Shown in pieces: positions 49,201-58,939 of a DNA stretch of 64,000 nt. Each line of letters begins with the position of its first letter. The first letter of the stretch is position 1. Location of the stretch: contig JAFGTS010000032.1 in the NCBI GenBank assembly GCA_016933965.1, positions 43,279-107,278 on the forward strand, read 5' to 3'. Made by a program: the position numbers and the translations under genes. A model generated the notes under the pieces. That model was not told where the DNA came from. It searched no databases and saw only the letters and a list, made by a program, of their open reading frames with translations. The stretch is from Deltaproteobacteria bacterium (GTDB lineage: Bacteria > Desulfobacterota > Syntrophia > Syntrophales > UBA2210).

Positions 49201-49878
49201 TCACACCCGTACCGACGGATCCATTCTCTCATATTCTTCGATCATTGTTTCTTCGAGGGATCGGCGCAGGTCCTCGAAGGCGGCGTCGCTCATCTCGGGA
49301 GGGACGGTGACGAGCGGTCCGAACCGGAGAAAGACCCGGCTGAAGGGCTTGGGGACCATGAAACGGTCCCAGCTGTTGAAGATGAAGGGGTTCTCGTAGA
49401 TGACATAGGCGGGGGTAATGGCCGAACCGGTCTGCTGTGCGATGGATATCAACCCCGGTTTTATGATGTGCGGCGGTCCCGTCGGTCCATCAACGATGTG
49501 CCCGCCGATCTGCGTTTTCTCCATACCCTCGATCATTCCCTTAAGCGCTTCCTTTCCACCGCGGGTGCTCGAGCCGCGCACCGGCATCCATCCGATCCGC
49601 TCCACCACATCGGAAATAAAGGACCCGTCCCTGCTCTGGGAGATCATGATGCAGACCCTCCTCCCCAGCCGTTTGGGTATATAAAAGCCGCCGAAGAACC
49701 GCTGATGCCAGCTGCCGATGAGCACGCGTCCCCCCTTGTTCATGTGCTCCGTCAGGGCCTCGAAATTTTCAAATCGGACCCGCACCGTCTTTGAGTACAA
49801 GTTCAGCAGATGATAGGCGATGAAGGAGACGGCGGCGCTGTTTAGAATTGTTTTTTTCGTTTTTTTACTTATACTCAT
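49201..49878 (-). CDS. Lysophospholipid acyltransferase family protein (DUF374)
   Basis: 225 aa. DUF374 type: GSWHQRFFGGFYIPKRLG (His/Arg-containing acyltransferase block I), SQSRDGSFISDVVERIG, GRGSSTRGG-like segment RGSSTRGGKEALKG and VDGPTGPPHIIKPGLISIA. One hydrophobic N-terminal stretch (residues 10-30) anchors it to the membrane. It is related to Kdo/lipid A acyltransferase-like enzymes in diderms. Convergent with the gamma-CA gene and divergent from the methyltransferase gene. Confidence 0.88.
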   Translation of the reverse strand: MSISKKTKKTILNSAAVSFIAYHLLNLYSKTVRVRFENFEALTEHMNKGGRVLIGSWHQRFFGGFYIPKRLGRRVCIMISQSRDGSFISDVVERIGWMPVRGSSTRGGKEALKGMIEGMEKTQIGGHIVDGPTGPPHIIKPGLISIAQQTGSAITPAYVIYENPFIFNSWDRFMVPKPFSRVFLRFGPLVTVPPEMSDAAFEDLRRSLEETMIEEYERMDPSVRV

Positions 49879-49949
49879 TGTGCCCGCTCACGATCGGTTA
49901 CGAAATGAAGGGTACCATATATGAATCGGGGTGGGGAGTCAAAAGATTA

Positions 49950-50558
49950 ATGGCTGATGGAGGAGACCGGAACGTGACACCGGGAGAAAGAACAGCGAAG
50001 GGAAAGAACACTTCCCATCGGTACCGGCTGGTGCCGTCTCCCTTCGGTGATGTCGCCCTGGTCTGGTCCATGCCGGGCGATGATCCCCTGATCGGCGCCG
50101 TTCTGCTGCCGCCGGACGGAGGAACGATCGAACAGGACCTTCAGTGCCGCGCCCCGGGGGCCGTCAGGGGTTCACATTCGGTGGTGGATGAGATTGCGGC
50201 GCTCATCGAGGGGTACTTCCGGGGCGAAGATGTCCTGTTTCCCTCTGAGGTCTTTGATCATTCCCTCCTCTCCGGTTTCCAGGAGCGGGCGCTCCGGGAG
50301 CTGTCCCGGGTACCCCGGGGCAGGGTGATATCGTACGGCGACCTGGCCGAAAGGCTTGGCTCCCGCGCGGCACGGGCGGTGGGAACGGCCATGGCACGGA
50401 ATCCTTTCCCCTTGGTGTATCCCTGCCATCGGGTGGTCAGGGCGTCGGGAGAGCCGGGGAATTTCGGCGGCGGTCCCGGCCTGAAACGGGCACTGCTTGT
50501 GCTGGAGGGGATCCCTTTCGATGATGCCGGCCGGATCGATCCGCGGTATTTCCGGTAG
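49950..50558 (+). CDS. ogt: Methylated-DNA--[protein]-cysteine S-methyltransferase
   Basis: 202 aa from ATG 49950; the earlier ATG at 49848 would overlap the divergent gene's start. The acceptor-Cys motif PCHRVV (YPCHRVVRASG) and the DNA-binding helix region VPRGRVISYGDLAERLG are intact; the arginine finger is in GSRAARAVGTAM. The N-terminal domain lacks the zinc-binding Cys/His set of AdaA-type proteins. Repairs O6-alkylguanine. Confidence 0.93.
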   Translation: MADGGDRNVTPGERTAKGKNTSHRYRLVPSPFGDVALVWSMPGDDPLIGAVLLPPDGGTIEQDLQCRAPGAVRGSHSVVDEIAALIEGYFRGEDVLFPSEVFDHSLLSGFQERALRELSRVPRGRVISYGDLAERLGSRAARAVGTAMARNPFPLVYPCHRVVRASGEPGNFGGGPGLKRALLVLEGIPFDDAGRIDPRYFR

Positions 50559-50644
50559 ACGCCCGCGAACGTGAGCGGTCCGATACGCCGGTCGATACCG
50601 GTCACCCCCCTTTGAAAGACAATGTGCTGATCGCCGGCCGGTTC

Positions 50645-52210
50645 TCAGCGCTCACCGGCATAGAGATCGCTGTACGCTTCCTTTATCTTGTACTTCAGTA
50701 CCTTTCCCACGGCCGAGCGGGGCATTTCATCGAGGAAGACGACCTTTTTCGGTACCTTGAACCCCACCATTTTGCTTTTACACAGCGAAAGGATCTCTTC
50801 TTCCGTTATTGTCTCTCCCGGTTTGGGCGTGACAAAGGCCGTGATGGCCTCGATCCAGCGTTCGTGCGGCAGCCCGAGGACATGTACTTCCTGCACGCGC
50901 GTATCGAGATAGATGGTCTTTTCCACCTCGATGGAAGCCACGTTTTCACCGCCGGTCTTGATCATGTCCTTTTTACGGTCCACGAAGTACACGTAATTGT
51001 CCTTATCCAGGTACCCCACGTCCCCGCTGTGAAACCATCCGTATTTGAAGGCCTTTTCGTTCTCTTCGCCGTTCTTGTAATATCCTTTCGTCATTGTCGG
51101 CGCCCGGTAGACGAATTCGCCTATTTCTCCCGGCGGCAGGAGATTGCCGTCGTCGTCCATGACGGCGATCTCAACGTGTACCGTCGAATTTCCCAGGGAT
51201 TTCATTTTGGTCAGTTGATCTTCGGGCTTGAAAACGGAGACCGAGGGAGACATCTCTGTCTGGCCGAACATGAGGCTCAGGTTGGGGCAGATCTTTTCCA
51301 TGATTTCCCTCAGCAGGTCTTCGGGCATGACCGCCGCTATGTAAGTGGCCATTCGCAGCGATGAAAGGTCGTATTTTCCGAAATCCGGATGGTCCAGCAT
51401 CTGGCGGTACAGGGGCGGCAGCAGGACGATCTGCGTGACCTTCTCCCGTTCGATGGTTTCCATGATCAATTTCATGTCCAACTGGGGCTGTATGACGATC
51501 GTGCTGCCCACAAAGAGCCCCATCAGGCTGTACGCGCAGGCAGCGACGTGGAACAGGGGCAGCACGGCGATCGATGTGTCATGACAGGTGGCGGGCAGGT
51601 CGATGAGCACGCTGCTGACCACACAGAATATGTTGAGGTGGGTGAGCTGCGCGGCCCGGGGGAACCGGGTCGTCCCGCCCGTATACAGCATGAGAAGAAC
51701 ATCGTTGTCGTCGATGATGACCTCCGGTTCCTCCGGGGAACCTTTTTCGAGGATCGAATGGAAATCTTCAAATTCTTCCGAGGGCCGGTTGAAGGCGATG
51801 ACGTGTCGCACCGTCTCGAATTTTGTCAGTGATTCCGTGAAAAGAGAGTGGAGCAGGCCGTCGAATATGAAGACCGCGGCCTCGGCATTGTTGACGGAAA
51901 AGGTCATCTCCTCGGTTTTGAAGAACGGGTTCAGCGGCAGGAATATCATACCCGCCTTTGCCGTGCCACAGAGGGCGATGAAGAATTCAAGACAATTCAG
52001 GGATGTGAAGGCGACGACGGAGCCCTTGGCAAGGTTCATGTCCAGAAGGGCATTGGCGAACCGGTTCGCTTTCTCGTTCAACTGCTCGTAGGTGAGCCGC
52101 TGCTCGCCGCAGACGAGGGCCTCCTTGGTACGATATCTTCGTGTCGTTCTCCTGAGAGAGTCACCGAATGCTATCCTGCGCATCAAATTTGCCGCCAATG
52201 CTTCATTCAT
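50645..52210 (-). CDS. Acyl-CoA ligase (AMP-dependent synthetase)
   Basis: 521 aa. The P-loop is LLMLYTGGTTRFPRAAQLTH: the usual TSGTTGxPK reads TGGTTRFPR, with Ser, Gly and the Lys replaced. The rest is typical: MFGQTEMSPS, GWFHSGDVGYLDKDNYVYFVDRKKDMIKTGGENV in separate pieces, and the catalytic lysine in AVGKVLKYKIK. It is the last gene of a three-gene minus-strand unit (ligase, dehydrogenase, ligase), 47 nt after the dehydrogenase. Altered P-loop residues may lower ATP affinity or change function; sequence alone cannot decide. Confidence 0.88.
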   Translation of the reverse strand: MNEALAANLMRRIAFGDSLRRTTRRYRTKEALVCGEQRLTYEQLNEKANRFANALLDMNLAKGSVVAFTSLNCLEFFIALCGTAKAGMIFLPLNPFFKTEEMTFSVNNAEAAVFIFDGLLHSLFTESLTKFETVRHVIAFNRPSEEFEDFHSILEKGSPEEPEVIIDDNDVLLMLYTGGTTRFPRAAQLTHLNIFCVVSSVLIDLPATCHDTSIAVLPLFHVAACAYSLMGLFVGSTIVIQPQLDMKLIMETIEREKVTQIVLLPPLYRQMLDHPDFGKYDLSSLRMATYIAAVMPEDLLREIMEKICPNLSLMFGQTEMSPSVSVFKPEDQLTKMKSLGNSTVHVEIAVMDDDGNLLPPGEIGEFVYRAPTMTKGYYKNGEENEKAFKYGWFHSGDVGYLDKDNYVYFVDRKKDMIKTGGENVASIEVEKTIYLDTRVQEVHVLGLPHERWIEAITAFVTPKPGETITEEEILSLCKSKMVGFKVPKKVVFLDEMPRSAVGKVLKYKIKEAYSDLYAGER

Positions 52211-52256
52211 GGGTTGTCCTCCTTTTCGTACTGATCGTAAGGTAGTGTTCGCCGGT

Positions 52257-53405
52257 TCATATTCCGAGGTAACGGGATACCAGCTCCTTCATGATCTCCG
52301 TCGTTCCCCCCGCGATGGTGACGGGACGCAGGTCCGCGTACAACCGTGCGACGTCGTATTCCGCCATGAACCCGTATCCGCCGTAGATCTGTGTGGCCCG
52401 GTACGCGATGCGGTTCACCATCTCGGCGGAACCGATCTTCAGCATGGAGATATCCTTCGTTATGTCCTCGCCTTTCGCGTAGTGGTACGCGCACTGGTAC
52501 AGAAAGGAACGGTTCATCTCTATTTCCAGCGCCATGTCGACGAGTTGATGCCTGATCACCTGAAATTTTGAAATGGGTTTCTTGAAGGCGATACGCTCCC
52601 GCGCATACTCGATCGTTTTATCGAAGATATGCTGCGCGACGGCAACCGAAAGGACGCCGATTGACAATCGCTCAAGCTGGAAGTTCTTCATGATAGCCAC
52701 GAACCCCTGGCCTTCACCACCGAGCAGATTTTCGGCGGGGACCTCCACGTCCTCAAAGAATATTTCCGCCGTGTCCGAGGCATGGCACCCGATCTTTTCG
52801 AGCTTGCTCGCGGTGACGCCGGGGGTTCCCCTTTCGATGACGATGAGAGACACTCCCTTGAAGGCCGGCTCGGCAGCGGGGTCGGTCCTGACCGCCGTCA
52901 CCAGAAGGTCGCCGTAATACCCGTTGGTAATGAAGGTCTTCTGGCCGTTGATGATGTATGAGCCGCCCTTTTTTTCGGCCTTCGTGGTGATGGCGGCGAC
53001 GTCCGATCCGGCGCCCGGTTCGGTGATGGCAATGGCGCATACGGCGTCGCCCGTGATGCAGGGGGTGAGCCACCGGTGCTTCTGCTCGTCGCTTCCCATC
53101 AGGTCGATGTATTTCGTCGCCATGTCGTTATGGCCCGCAACGGCGATGGTGAGACCGCTCGAGCCGGAACGGGCCAGTTCCTCTCCCATGACGACACGAA
53201 ATATCTCATCGGCGCCGGCGCCCCCATAGGCCGGGTCGTAACAGAAACCCAGGAACCCCAGGTCTCCCATCTTCTTCCAGATCGAACGGGGGATCTCGCG
53301 TTTTTCATCCCATTCCATGGCGCAAGGGGTCACGTGCTGGGCGAAAAACTTCCTGAGCTGCGCCCTGAACTGGTTGTGCTCTTCCGTAAACAGCAGTGAT
53401 TTCAT
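52257..53405 (-). CDS. Acyl-CoA dehydrogenase
   Basis: 382 aa, full length. AIAITEPGAGSDVAAI, GQKTFITNGYYGD, ARERIAFKKPISKFQ and YGGYGFMAEYDV are FAD and substrate signatures. The C-terminal base position reads AGGTTEIMKEL (Gly for Glu), as in the other acyl-CoA dehydrogenase of this window. It lies between two acyl-CoA ligases on one transcript and has no hydratase or thiolase beside it, so it could be an acyl-CoA oxidising step feeding other loci or act on a special substrate. Confidence 0.92.
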   Translation of the reverse strand: MKSLLFTEEHNQFRAQLRKFFAQHVTPCAMEWDEKREIPRSIWKKMGDLGFLGFCYDPAYGGAGADEIFRVVMGEELARSGSSGLTIAVAGHNDMATKYIDLMGSDEQKHRWLTPCITGDAVCAIAITEPGAGSDVAAITTKAEKKGGSYIINGQKTFITNGYYGDLLVTAVRTDPAAEPAFKGVSLIVIERGTPGVTASKLEKIGCHASDTAEIFFEDVEVPAENLLGGEGQGFVAIMKNFQLERLSIGVLSVAVAQHIFDKTIEYARERIAFKKPISKFQVIRHQLVDMALEIEMNRSFLYQCAYHYAKGEDITKDISMLKIGSAEMVNRIAYRATQIYGGYGFMAEYDVARLYADLRPVTIAGGTTEIMKELVSRYLGI

Positions 53406-53459
53406 TATCAGCCTCCATTTCCGTGACAGACTTCTCGGATCAGCGGGTACGTGTGAGCG

Positions 53460-55013
53460 TTACACTTTTCGTTCTCTCCCTTCCCAGTATTGTGCCCTGA
53501 GAACCTCCTTCTGTATCTTTCCCAGCGCGTTCCTGGGGAGCATATCGACGAAATCGACGCTTTTGGGCTTCTTGTAACTGGCGATCATCGACTTGCAGTG
53601 TTCGATGACCATTTCTTCGGTCAGTCCGGCACCCGGAGCGGCGACGATGACGGCTTTCACCGATTCCCCCCATGCCTCATCGGGAACGCCGATGACGGCA
53701 ACGTCGAGGACACCCGGCATCTTGCCGATGGCCTCCTCCACTTCCCGGGGGTAGATGTTCTCGCCACCGGAGATGATCATGTCCGTTTTCCGGTCGGCGA
53801 TGTAGAGGTACCCGTATTCATCCCGGTAGCCCATGTCACCGGTATGATACCATCCGTCCCGGATCGCCTCGGCGGTGGCTTCGGGCATGTTGTGGTATCC
53901 CTTCATGACATTGTCGCCTCTCCCGATGAATTCCCCTACCACCCCGGGAGGGCATTCGTTTCCCTCGTTATCAACCACCTTCACGTCAACGTTGATGATC
54001 GGTCTGCCGCAGGAAGCAAGCCTCCTCATTTTATATTCGGGGCCTTCCAGGACATGGTCCTCGGGGATCAGGATGCTGAGCGCCGGACTCGTTTCGGTCA
54101 TGCCGAAGAGCTGGATGAAATCACACTTGAATTTTTCCATGGCGCGCTTCAAAAGGTCGACGGGCATCGGCGCCGTGGCGTAAATGATCTTTGTAAGGGA
54201 GCTGAGGTCATAGTTGTCCAGCGTGGGATGGTCCAGGAGAAATTTGAAGATGACCGGGGTGAAGGCGGTGGTGTTCAGCTTTTCCCGCTCAATGAGCGAG
54301 AGGATCAGATCGATATCGAAACTGTGGACGTAGGTCGCCGTGGCGCCCACATACACCAGGTTCATGAGCATGAAGATGGCGATGTGGAATATGGGCAGAA
54401 ACCCGAGCACGTTCGTGTCCCGGGTGATCTCCATCTCGATTATGGTATTGACCGCATTGGACAGCATGTTCCTGTGGGTGAGCATGACCCCCTTGGGGCG
54501 GCCCGTGGTCCCGCTCGTGTAAAGCTGCAGCACCGTATCGTTCTCATCGATGTCGACGTCAGGTTCAACAGAGGGATAGCGTGAGATCAGATCTTCATAA
54601 TCGATCATGTCGTCATCGATCTTTCCCTCAATGGCGATATACCGGACGGTCCCGGGGGCCTGCTCCCTCATGGGGGCGAAGAGATGCTCGAACCGTTTTG
54701 AAAAAAGGACGACGGCGGCCCCTGAATCCTTTATCAGAGAGGCCAGTTCCCTGCCGGAAAGACGCCAGTTGAGGTTCGTCGAAACGGCGCCGATCTTGGC
54801 GATCGCGAAGACGGACTCGGCGTAATAGTGAGAATTGTGGCAGATGAGGGCTACCCGTTCATCTTTTTTAACACCCATGTCGAGAAGCGCGTTCGCGAGA
54901 GATCTGGCACGATCATTGAACTCCCGGTAGGTAAATCGTTTGTCCTCGAAGACGCTTGCTGTCTTGTCGGGATACCATGTGGCTGCCCTGGTCAGTAGCT
55001 CACCGATAAGCAT
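53460..55013 (-). CDS. Acyl-CoA ligase (AMP-dependent synthetase)
   Basis: 517 aa. Canonical P-loop LQLYTSGTTGRPKGVMLTH, LFGMTETSPALS, GWYHTGDMGYRDEYGYLYIADRKTD and the C-terminal catalytic lysine in RNALGKIQKEVL. First gene of the minus-strand unit, preceded by a strong promoter at 55299-55327. With the altered ligase at 50645 it is one of two in the operon; only this one has the complete ATP motif. Confidence 0.92.
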   Translation of the reverse strand: MLIGELLTRAATWYPDKTASVFEDKRFTYREFNDRARSLANALLDMGVKKDERVALICHNSHYYAESVFAIAKIGAVSTNLNWRLSGRELASLIKDSGAAVVLFSKRFEHLFAPMREQAPGTVRYIAIEGKIDDDMIDYEDLISRYPSVEPDVDIDENDTVLQLYTSGTTGRPKGVMLTHRNMLSNAVNTIIEMEITRDTNVLGFLPIFHIAIFMLMNLVYVGATATYVHSFDIDLILSLIEREKLNTTAFTPVIFKFLLDHPTLDNYDLSSLTKIIYATAPMPVDLLKRAMEKFKCDFIQLFGMTETSPALSILIPEDHVLEGPEYKMRRLASCGRPIINVDVKVVDNEGNECPPGVVGEFIGRGDNVMKGYHNMPEATAEAIRDGWYHTGDMGYRDEYGYLYIADRKTDMIISGGENIYPREVEEAIGKMPGVLDVAVIGVPDEAWGESVKAVIVAAPGAGLTEEMVIEHCKSMIASYKKPKSVDFVDMLPRNALGKIQKEVLRAQYWEGRERKV

Positions 55014-55298
55014 TGTTTACCTCCTTTTGACTTCCTTGGAAACATCACAACAGGACAACAGGGTGGACGGCTTCGTAGAAAGCGTGAAGGCGGGTTACGC
55101 GAATCCTGAGAAAACGGGGCGTATCTTTTCATCCGTCGCGATAACGAAGGATGAAGCGCGCCGCTGCCTGTGGACTTTTACGAAGTTGCCCCTCTCATTG
55201 AAGCGCCTGCATTCAAAATCCTTGTGAGCTATGGATTGTGTGAATTGTTCTTCGTGAAACCCTTATGAAACTGGAAATTCCCTCCGTGAAACGCGCCC

Positions 55299-55327
55299 AT
55301 TAAAGACATTTTGCCCGTATTTGTCAA
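55299..55327 (-). promoter_or_regulatory. Sigma70-like promoter of the ligase-dehydrogenase-ligase operon
   Basis: On the minus strand TTGACA (55322-55327), 17-nt spacer, TTTAAT (55299-55304). Predicted start near 55292 gives a leader of about 280 nt to the ATG at 55013. Confidence 0.65.
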
Positions 55328-55388
55328 TATATTATTCCCGATACGGAGGCCTGCATTGTATCAAATCCGGCACAGGGTCTGAAAAGAT

Positions 55389-55418
55389 TTGACTTCATTC
55401 ATAAAAACCGGGTATCGT
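55389..55418 (+). promoter_or_regulatory. Candidate promoter of the sensor kinase operon
   Basis: TTGACT (55389-55394), 18-nt spacer, TATCGT (55413-55418), 35 nt before the kinase ATG. The 439-nt divergent gap 55014-55452 otherwise shows no gene. Confidence 0.5.
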
Positions 55419-55452
55419 CAGTCACACAATTCAGCGTGGAACCGGATAGATC

Positions 55453-58400
55453 ATGAGCAGGAACGAGACATTGAATTTCCATCGTTTCCCGGAATCACTG
55501 AAATCGCTCACGCTGGCGGTCTTCGTAGTCCTGGCATATCTTGCCGGTCAATCAACTTCAACTGCAGCCGTCCCGGTCAAGGTCGGTATCTACCAGAACG
55601 CGCCCAAGGTCTATCTTGATCAGCAGGGCCGCCCGGCCGGTTTTTTCCCCCGGATCCTCAATGCTATCGCTGAAAAAGAAGGATGGGAGCTTGAATATGT
55701 TCCCTGTGTCTGGAACGAGTGCCTCGATATGGTCGAAGGCGGCGAACTCGATCTCATGATGGACGTCGCCTGGTCGGAAAAACGGGCGGGGCGGTTTGAT
55801 TTCAACAAGGAGGTCGTGCTGGGGAACTGGTCCAGGATATATTCCCGGGACGGCATGGTGATTCATTCCGTCCTGGACCTGGACGGGAAGAGGATCGCCG
55901 TTGTCAAGGGGTCGATCCAGGCCGTCAGGTTGCAGGATGAGGCGCGGGCCTACAGTATCCTGCCGACCTTCGTGGAGGTGGAAAGCTTCGCAAAGGTCTT
56001 TGAACTGGTCGAAAAGGGCGAGGCGGACGCTGGGATCGTGAACCGTCTTTTCGGTACCCAGCAAATGGAAAATTTCGGTCTCAGTGAAACCGGTGTGGTC
56101 CTCTATCCATCGAGACTGATGTTCATTGCCCCCAAAAAACGGGGCGGTGACCTGCTCGAAGGGATCGACGAACACCTGAAAAAATTGAAAAAGGACCAGG
56201 GTTCCATATATTACACCGCCCTTGAAGAAACCATGGCGCCCGTGGAAAAGCCCGTCTCTCCGGCCCTGTCACTGACCGTCGAGGAGGCGGCCTGGCTTGC
56301 CGAACACCCGCATATCACGATTGCCATCAACCAGGCGTGGCCTCCCATGGATTACGTCGATACCCAGGGAGAACCGCAGGGTATCGGCGTTGGGTTTATA
56401 AAGGCGCTGAACGCCCGCCTGAACGGCAGATTGAAGATCACGGCCCTTCCCTGGGAACAGATGTATGAAGGGGTAAAGGAAAAACGGATCGATGCGCTCA
56501 TGGACATCACGCCGCGGCCGGACCGCGAACCCTTCTTTAATTTCACGAAACCCTATGTTACCATCCCCCACATCATAATCGCCCGAAAGGACGCGCCTTT
56601 TTACAATACTCTTTCCGACCTGAAGAGCAGGACGGTCGGCGTGGAACGCGGTTTCTTCATAGAACGGGTGCTTCGAGAGAAATATCCCGGGATCAGGGTG
56701 GAACTGTTCAATACGACCAGTGACGCCCTGGATGCGGTTTCCAAGGGGACGATCGATGCCTATGTCGGTAATCGGGCCGTGGCCATGTACATTGCGGAAC
56801 AGGAACTGATCACCAACCTGAAGGGCCACGGCAAGGTCGAGGAAACGATCTCCGTCAATGCCATAGGTGTCCGCAAGGACTGGCCCATTTTGAGAGATAT
56901 ACTGCAGAAGGCGCTGGATGACCTCGGCAGGGACGAGGTCGGCTCCATTCTCAGGAACTGGGTCATCCCCCAGGAAGGGGCCCGGGTCCATCTGTCGCCG
57001 GAGGAAATGTCCTGGCTCAAGGCTCATCCCGTTCTCCGTGTCGGCCATGACATCGATTGGCCTCCCGTTGAATACCTGGACGACACGGGGCGGTTTGTCG
57101 GGATGTCCGTGGATTTCGTGAAGTTGCTCGGTGACATTATGGGCGTCACAATGGAAGCCGTGGAGCCGCAAAGCTGGCAGACCACGCTGGAAGACATCGA
57201 GGCCGGTTCGGTCGATATTCTTGCCTCCGTGACACGCACACCCCAGCGTGAGGGATTTCTTCTTTTCAGCCGGCCTTATCTCAGTATTCCCATGGTGATC
57301 GTCACCGGCCGGAGCACCCCCTATATCGGCGGTATGGACGAGCTGGCGCGAAAGAAGGTCGCCGTCGTCAGCGGATACGCGAGTCATGATATTTTACAGT
57401 CCCGGCACCCGGAGATCGATCTGATGCCGGTGAAGGACCTTACATCGGGACTCAATGCGGTCGTTCGTCATGACGCGGATGCCTTCGTCGGCAGCCTCGC
57501 GGCCGTCAGTCATGTGATCGGCCGTGAAGGCCTGTCGGGCCTCAAGGTCTCCGGTGAGACCCCGTACACCTATAAACTCTCCATCGGCTCCCGCAAGGAT
57601 CAGCCGATCCTGGCGGAGATCATACAGAAAGCGCTCAACGCCGTCACCGAGGAAGAGCGCAACGCGATCTACAAGCGGTGGATATCGGTGACCTATGAGC
57701 GCAGGGTTGATTACGGCCTGTTGTGGAAGATCCTCCTCGGCGCGGTCCTGGTGGTCCTGGTGATCCTCTACTGGAACCGCCGCCTGAGAAGCGAAATAGG
57801 GCTTCGCCGGAAGGTCGAAGCAGAGCTGGTGGAAGCGAAAGATGCCGCCGAATCCGCCAATCGGGTAAAAAGCGCCTTCCTGGCCAGCATGTCCCATGAG
57901 CTGCGCACGCCGCTCAACTCCATTATCGGGTTTACCGGTATCATTCTTAACGAGCTTGCGGGACCCTTGAACCTGGAGCAGAAAAAACAGTTGCGGATGA
58001 TCAAGGGAAGCACCCGACATCTGCTGGATCTTATCAATGATATATTGGATATTTCAAAGATCGAGGCGGGCGAACTGGAGGTCTCCCGTGAAACGTTCGA
58101 TATGCGCGCCGCCGTCACCCAGGTCGTTGACTCACTGACGCCGATGGCCGAACAGAAAGGCCTTTCGCTCTCGGCGGAGATCGCGCCGGATATCGGGATG
58201 CTGACCAGTGATGAACGCCGTGTCCGGCAGGTCCTCATCAACCTGGTGAACAACGCCATCAAGTTCACCGAAAGGGGGGGCGTAAGGATCAACTGCCGCA
58301 CCAGTGATTCCCGTGTGGAGGTTGAAGTGACCGACAGCGGGATCGGCATTAAGGGTGAAGACATGGGCAGGCTCTTCAAGCCGTTCCAGCAACTCGACAG

Positions 58401-58581
58401 CGGTTTGTCCCGCAGGTACGAGGGGACCGGCCTGGGGCTGTCCGTCTGCAAACGGGTTCTGGACATGCTGGGGGGCACGATCCAGGTGAAGAGCATATTC
58501 GGGGAAGGCAGTACCTTTACCTTTACCGTGCCATTACATCCGGAGGATGAACATGACGAAAAAGAAGATCCTGATCATTGA
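55453..58581 (+). CDS. BvgS-like sensor histidine kinase with three periplasmic Venus-flytrap domains
   Basis: 1042 aa. After a signal/anchor helix (residues 16-36) come three tandem solute-binding (SBP_bac_3) domains: about 37-260 (VKVGIYQNAPKVYLD), 276-500 (ITIAINQAWPPMDYVD) and 514-745 (LRVGHDIDWPPVEYLD). Then a transmembrane helix (756-776), a coiled linker, HisKA with phosphoacceptor His815 (SHELRTPLNS) and HATPase_c (NLVNNAIKFT N-box, DSGIGIKGEDM, GTGLGLSVCK). BvgS has two such domains; three without a PAS domain is less common. Domains 2 and 3 start LSPEE/LTVEE-xx-WL-xxHP, an internal duplication. There is no receiver in this protein; the next gene supplies one. Confidence 0.92.
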   Translation: MSRNETLNFHRFPESLKSLTLAVFVVLAYLAGQSTSTAAVPVKVGIYQNAPKVYLDQQGRPAGFFPRILNAIAEKEGWELEYVPCVWNECLDMVEGGELDLMMDVAWSEKRAGRFDFNKEVVLGNWSRIYSRDGMVIHSVLDLDGKRIAVVKGSIQAVRLQDEARAYSILPTFVEVESFAKVFELVEKGEADAGIVNRLFGTQQMENFGLSETGVVLYPSRLMFIAPKKRGGDLLEGIDEHLKKLKKDQGSIYYTALEETMAPVEKPVSPALSLTVEEAAWLAEHPHITIAINQAWPPMDYVDTQGEPQGIGVGFIKALNARLNGRLKITALPWEQMYEGVKEKRIDALMDITPRPDREPFFNFTKPYVTIPHIIIARKDAPFYNTLSDLKSRTVGVERGFFIERVLREKYPGIRVELFNTTSDALDAVSKGTIDAYVGNRAVAMYIAEQELITNLKGHGKVEETISVNAIGVRKDWPILRDILQKALDDLGRDEVGSILRNWVIPQEGARVHLSPEEMSWLKAHPVLRVGHDIDWPPVEYLDDTGRFVGMSVDFVKLLGDIMGVTMEAVEPQSWQTTLEDIEAGSVDILASVTRTPQREGFLLFSRPYLSIPMVIVTGRSTPYIGGMDELARKKVAVVSGYASHDILQSRHPEIDLMPVKDLTSGLNAVVRHDADAFVGSLAAVSHVIGREGLSGLKVSGETPYTYKLSIGSRKDQPILAEIIQKALNAVTEEERNAIYKRWISVTYERRVDYGLLWKILLGAVLVVLVILYWNRRLRSEIGLRRKVEAELVEAKDAAESANRVKSAFLASMSHELRTPLNSIIGFTGIILNELAGPLNLEQKKQLRMIKGSTRHLLDLINDILDISKIEAGELEVSRETFDMRAAVTQVVDSLTPMAEQKGLSLSAEIAPDIGMLTSDERRVRQVLINLVNNAIKFTERGGVRINCRTSDSRVEVEVTDSGIGIKGEDMGRLFKPFQQLDSGLSRRYEGTGLGLSVCKRVLDMLGGTIQVKSIFGEGSTFTFTVPLHPEDEHDEKEDPDH

Positions 58582-58921
58582 GGACAACGAACAGAACATC
58601 TACCTGGCGACATTCCTGCTGGAAAAACAGGGTTTTGACGTGGTCCAGGCACGAAACGGACGGGAGGGACTGGAATCAGCCGTTTCAGAACGTCCCGACC
58701 TGATCCTGCTGGACATCCAGCTGCCCGTGATGGATGGATATGAAGTGGCCCGGCGGCTGAAGGGTTCTGAAGAGACGAAATCGACCCCCATCATAGCCGT
58801 CACCTCCTACGCCATGGCGGGCGACCGGGAAACCATTCTGGCAGCGGGTTGCGAGGGGTACATTGAAAAGCCCATAGATCCGGACAGCTTTGTCGGGCAG
58901 GTTAAAACGTTCCTGCCGTGA
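58553..58921 (+). CDS. Single-domain response regulator (DivK/CheY-like)
   Basis: 122 aa from ATG 58553, 6 nt after GGAGG and overlapping the kinase end by 29 nt. Only a receiver domain: acidic pair in IIEDNEQN, phospho-acceptor Asp54 (LILLDIQLPVMDGYE), Thr/Ser switch in AVTSYAMAG and Lys in IEKPID. The NIYLATFLLEKQGF wording is DivK-like. With no output domain, it acts through protein contacts or as a relay from the upstream kinase to the next gene. Confidence 0.93.
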   Translation: MTKKKILIIEDNEQNIYLATFLLEKQGFDVVQARNGREGLESAVSERPDLILLDIQLPVMDGYEVARRLKGSEETKSTPIIAVTSYAMAGDRETILAAGCEGYIEKPIDPDSFVGQVKTFLP

Positions 58922-58939
58922 CGAGAGAGGGGGCATTGC

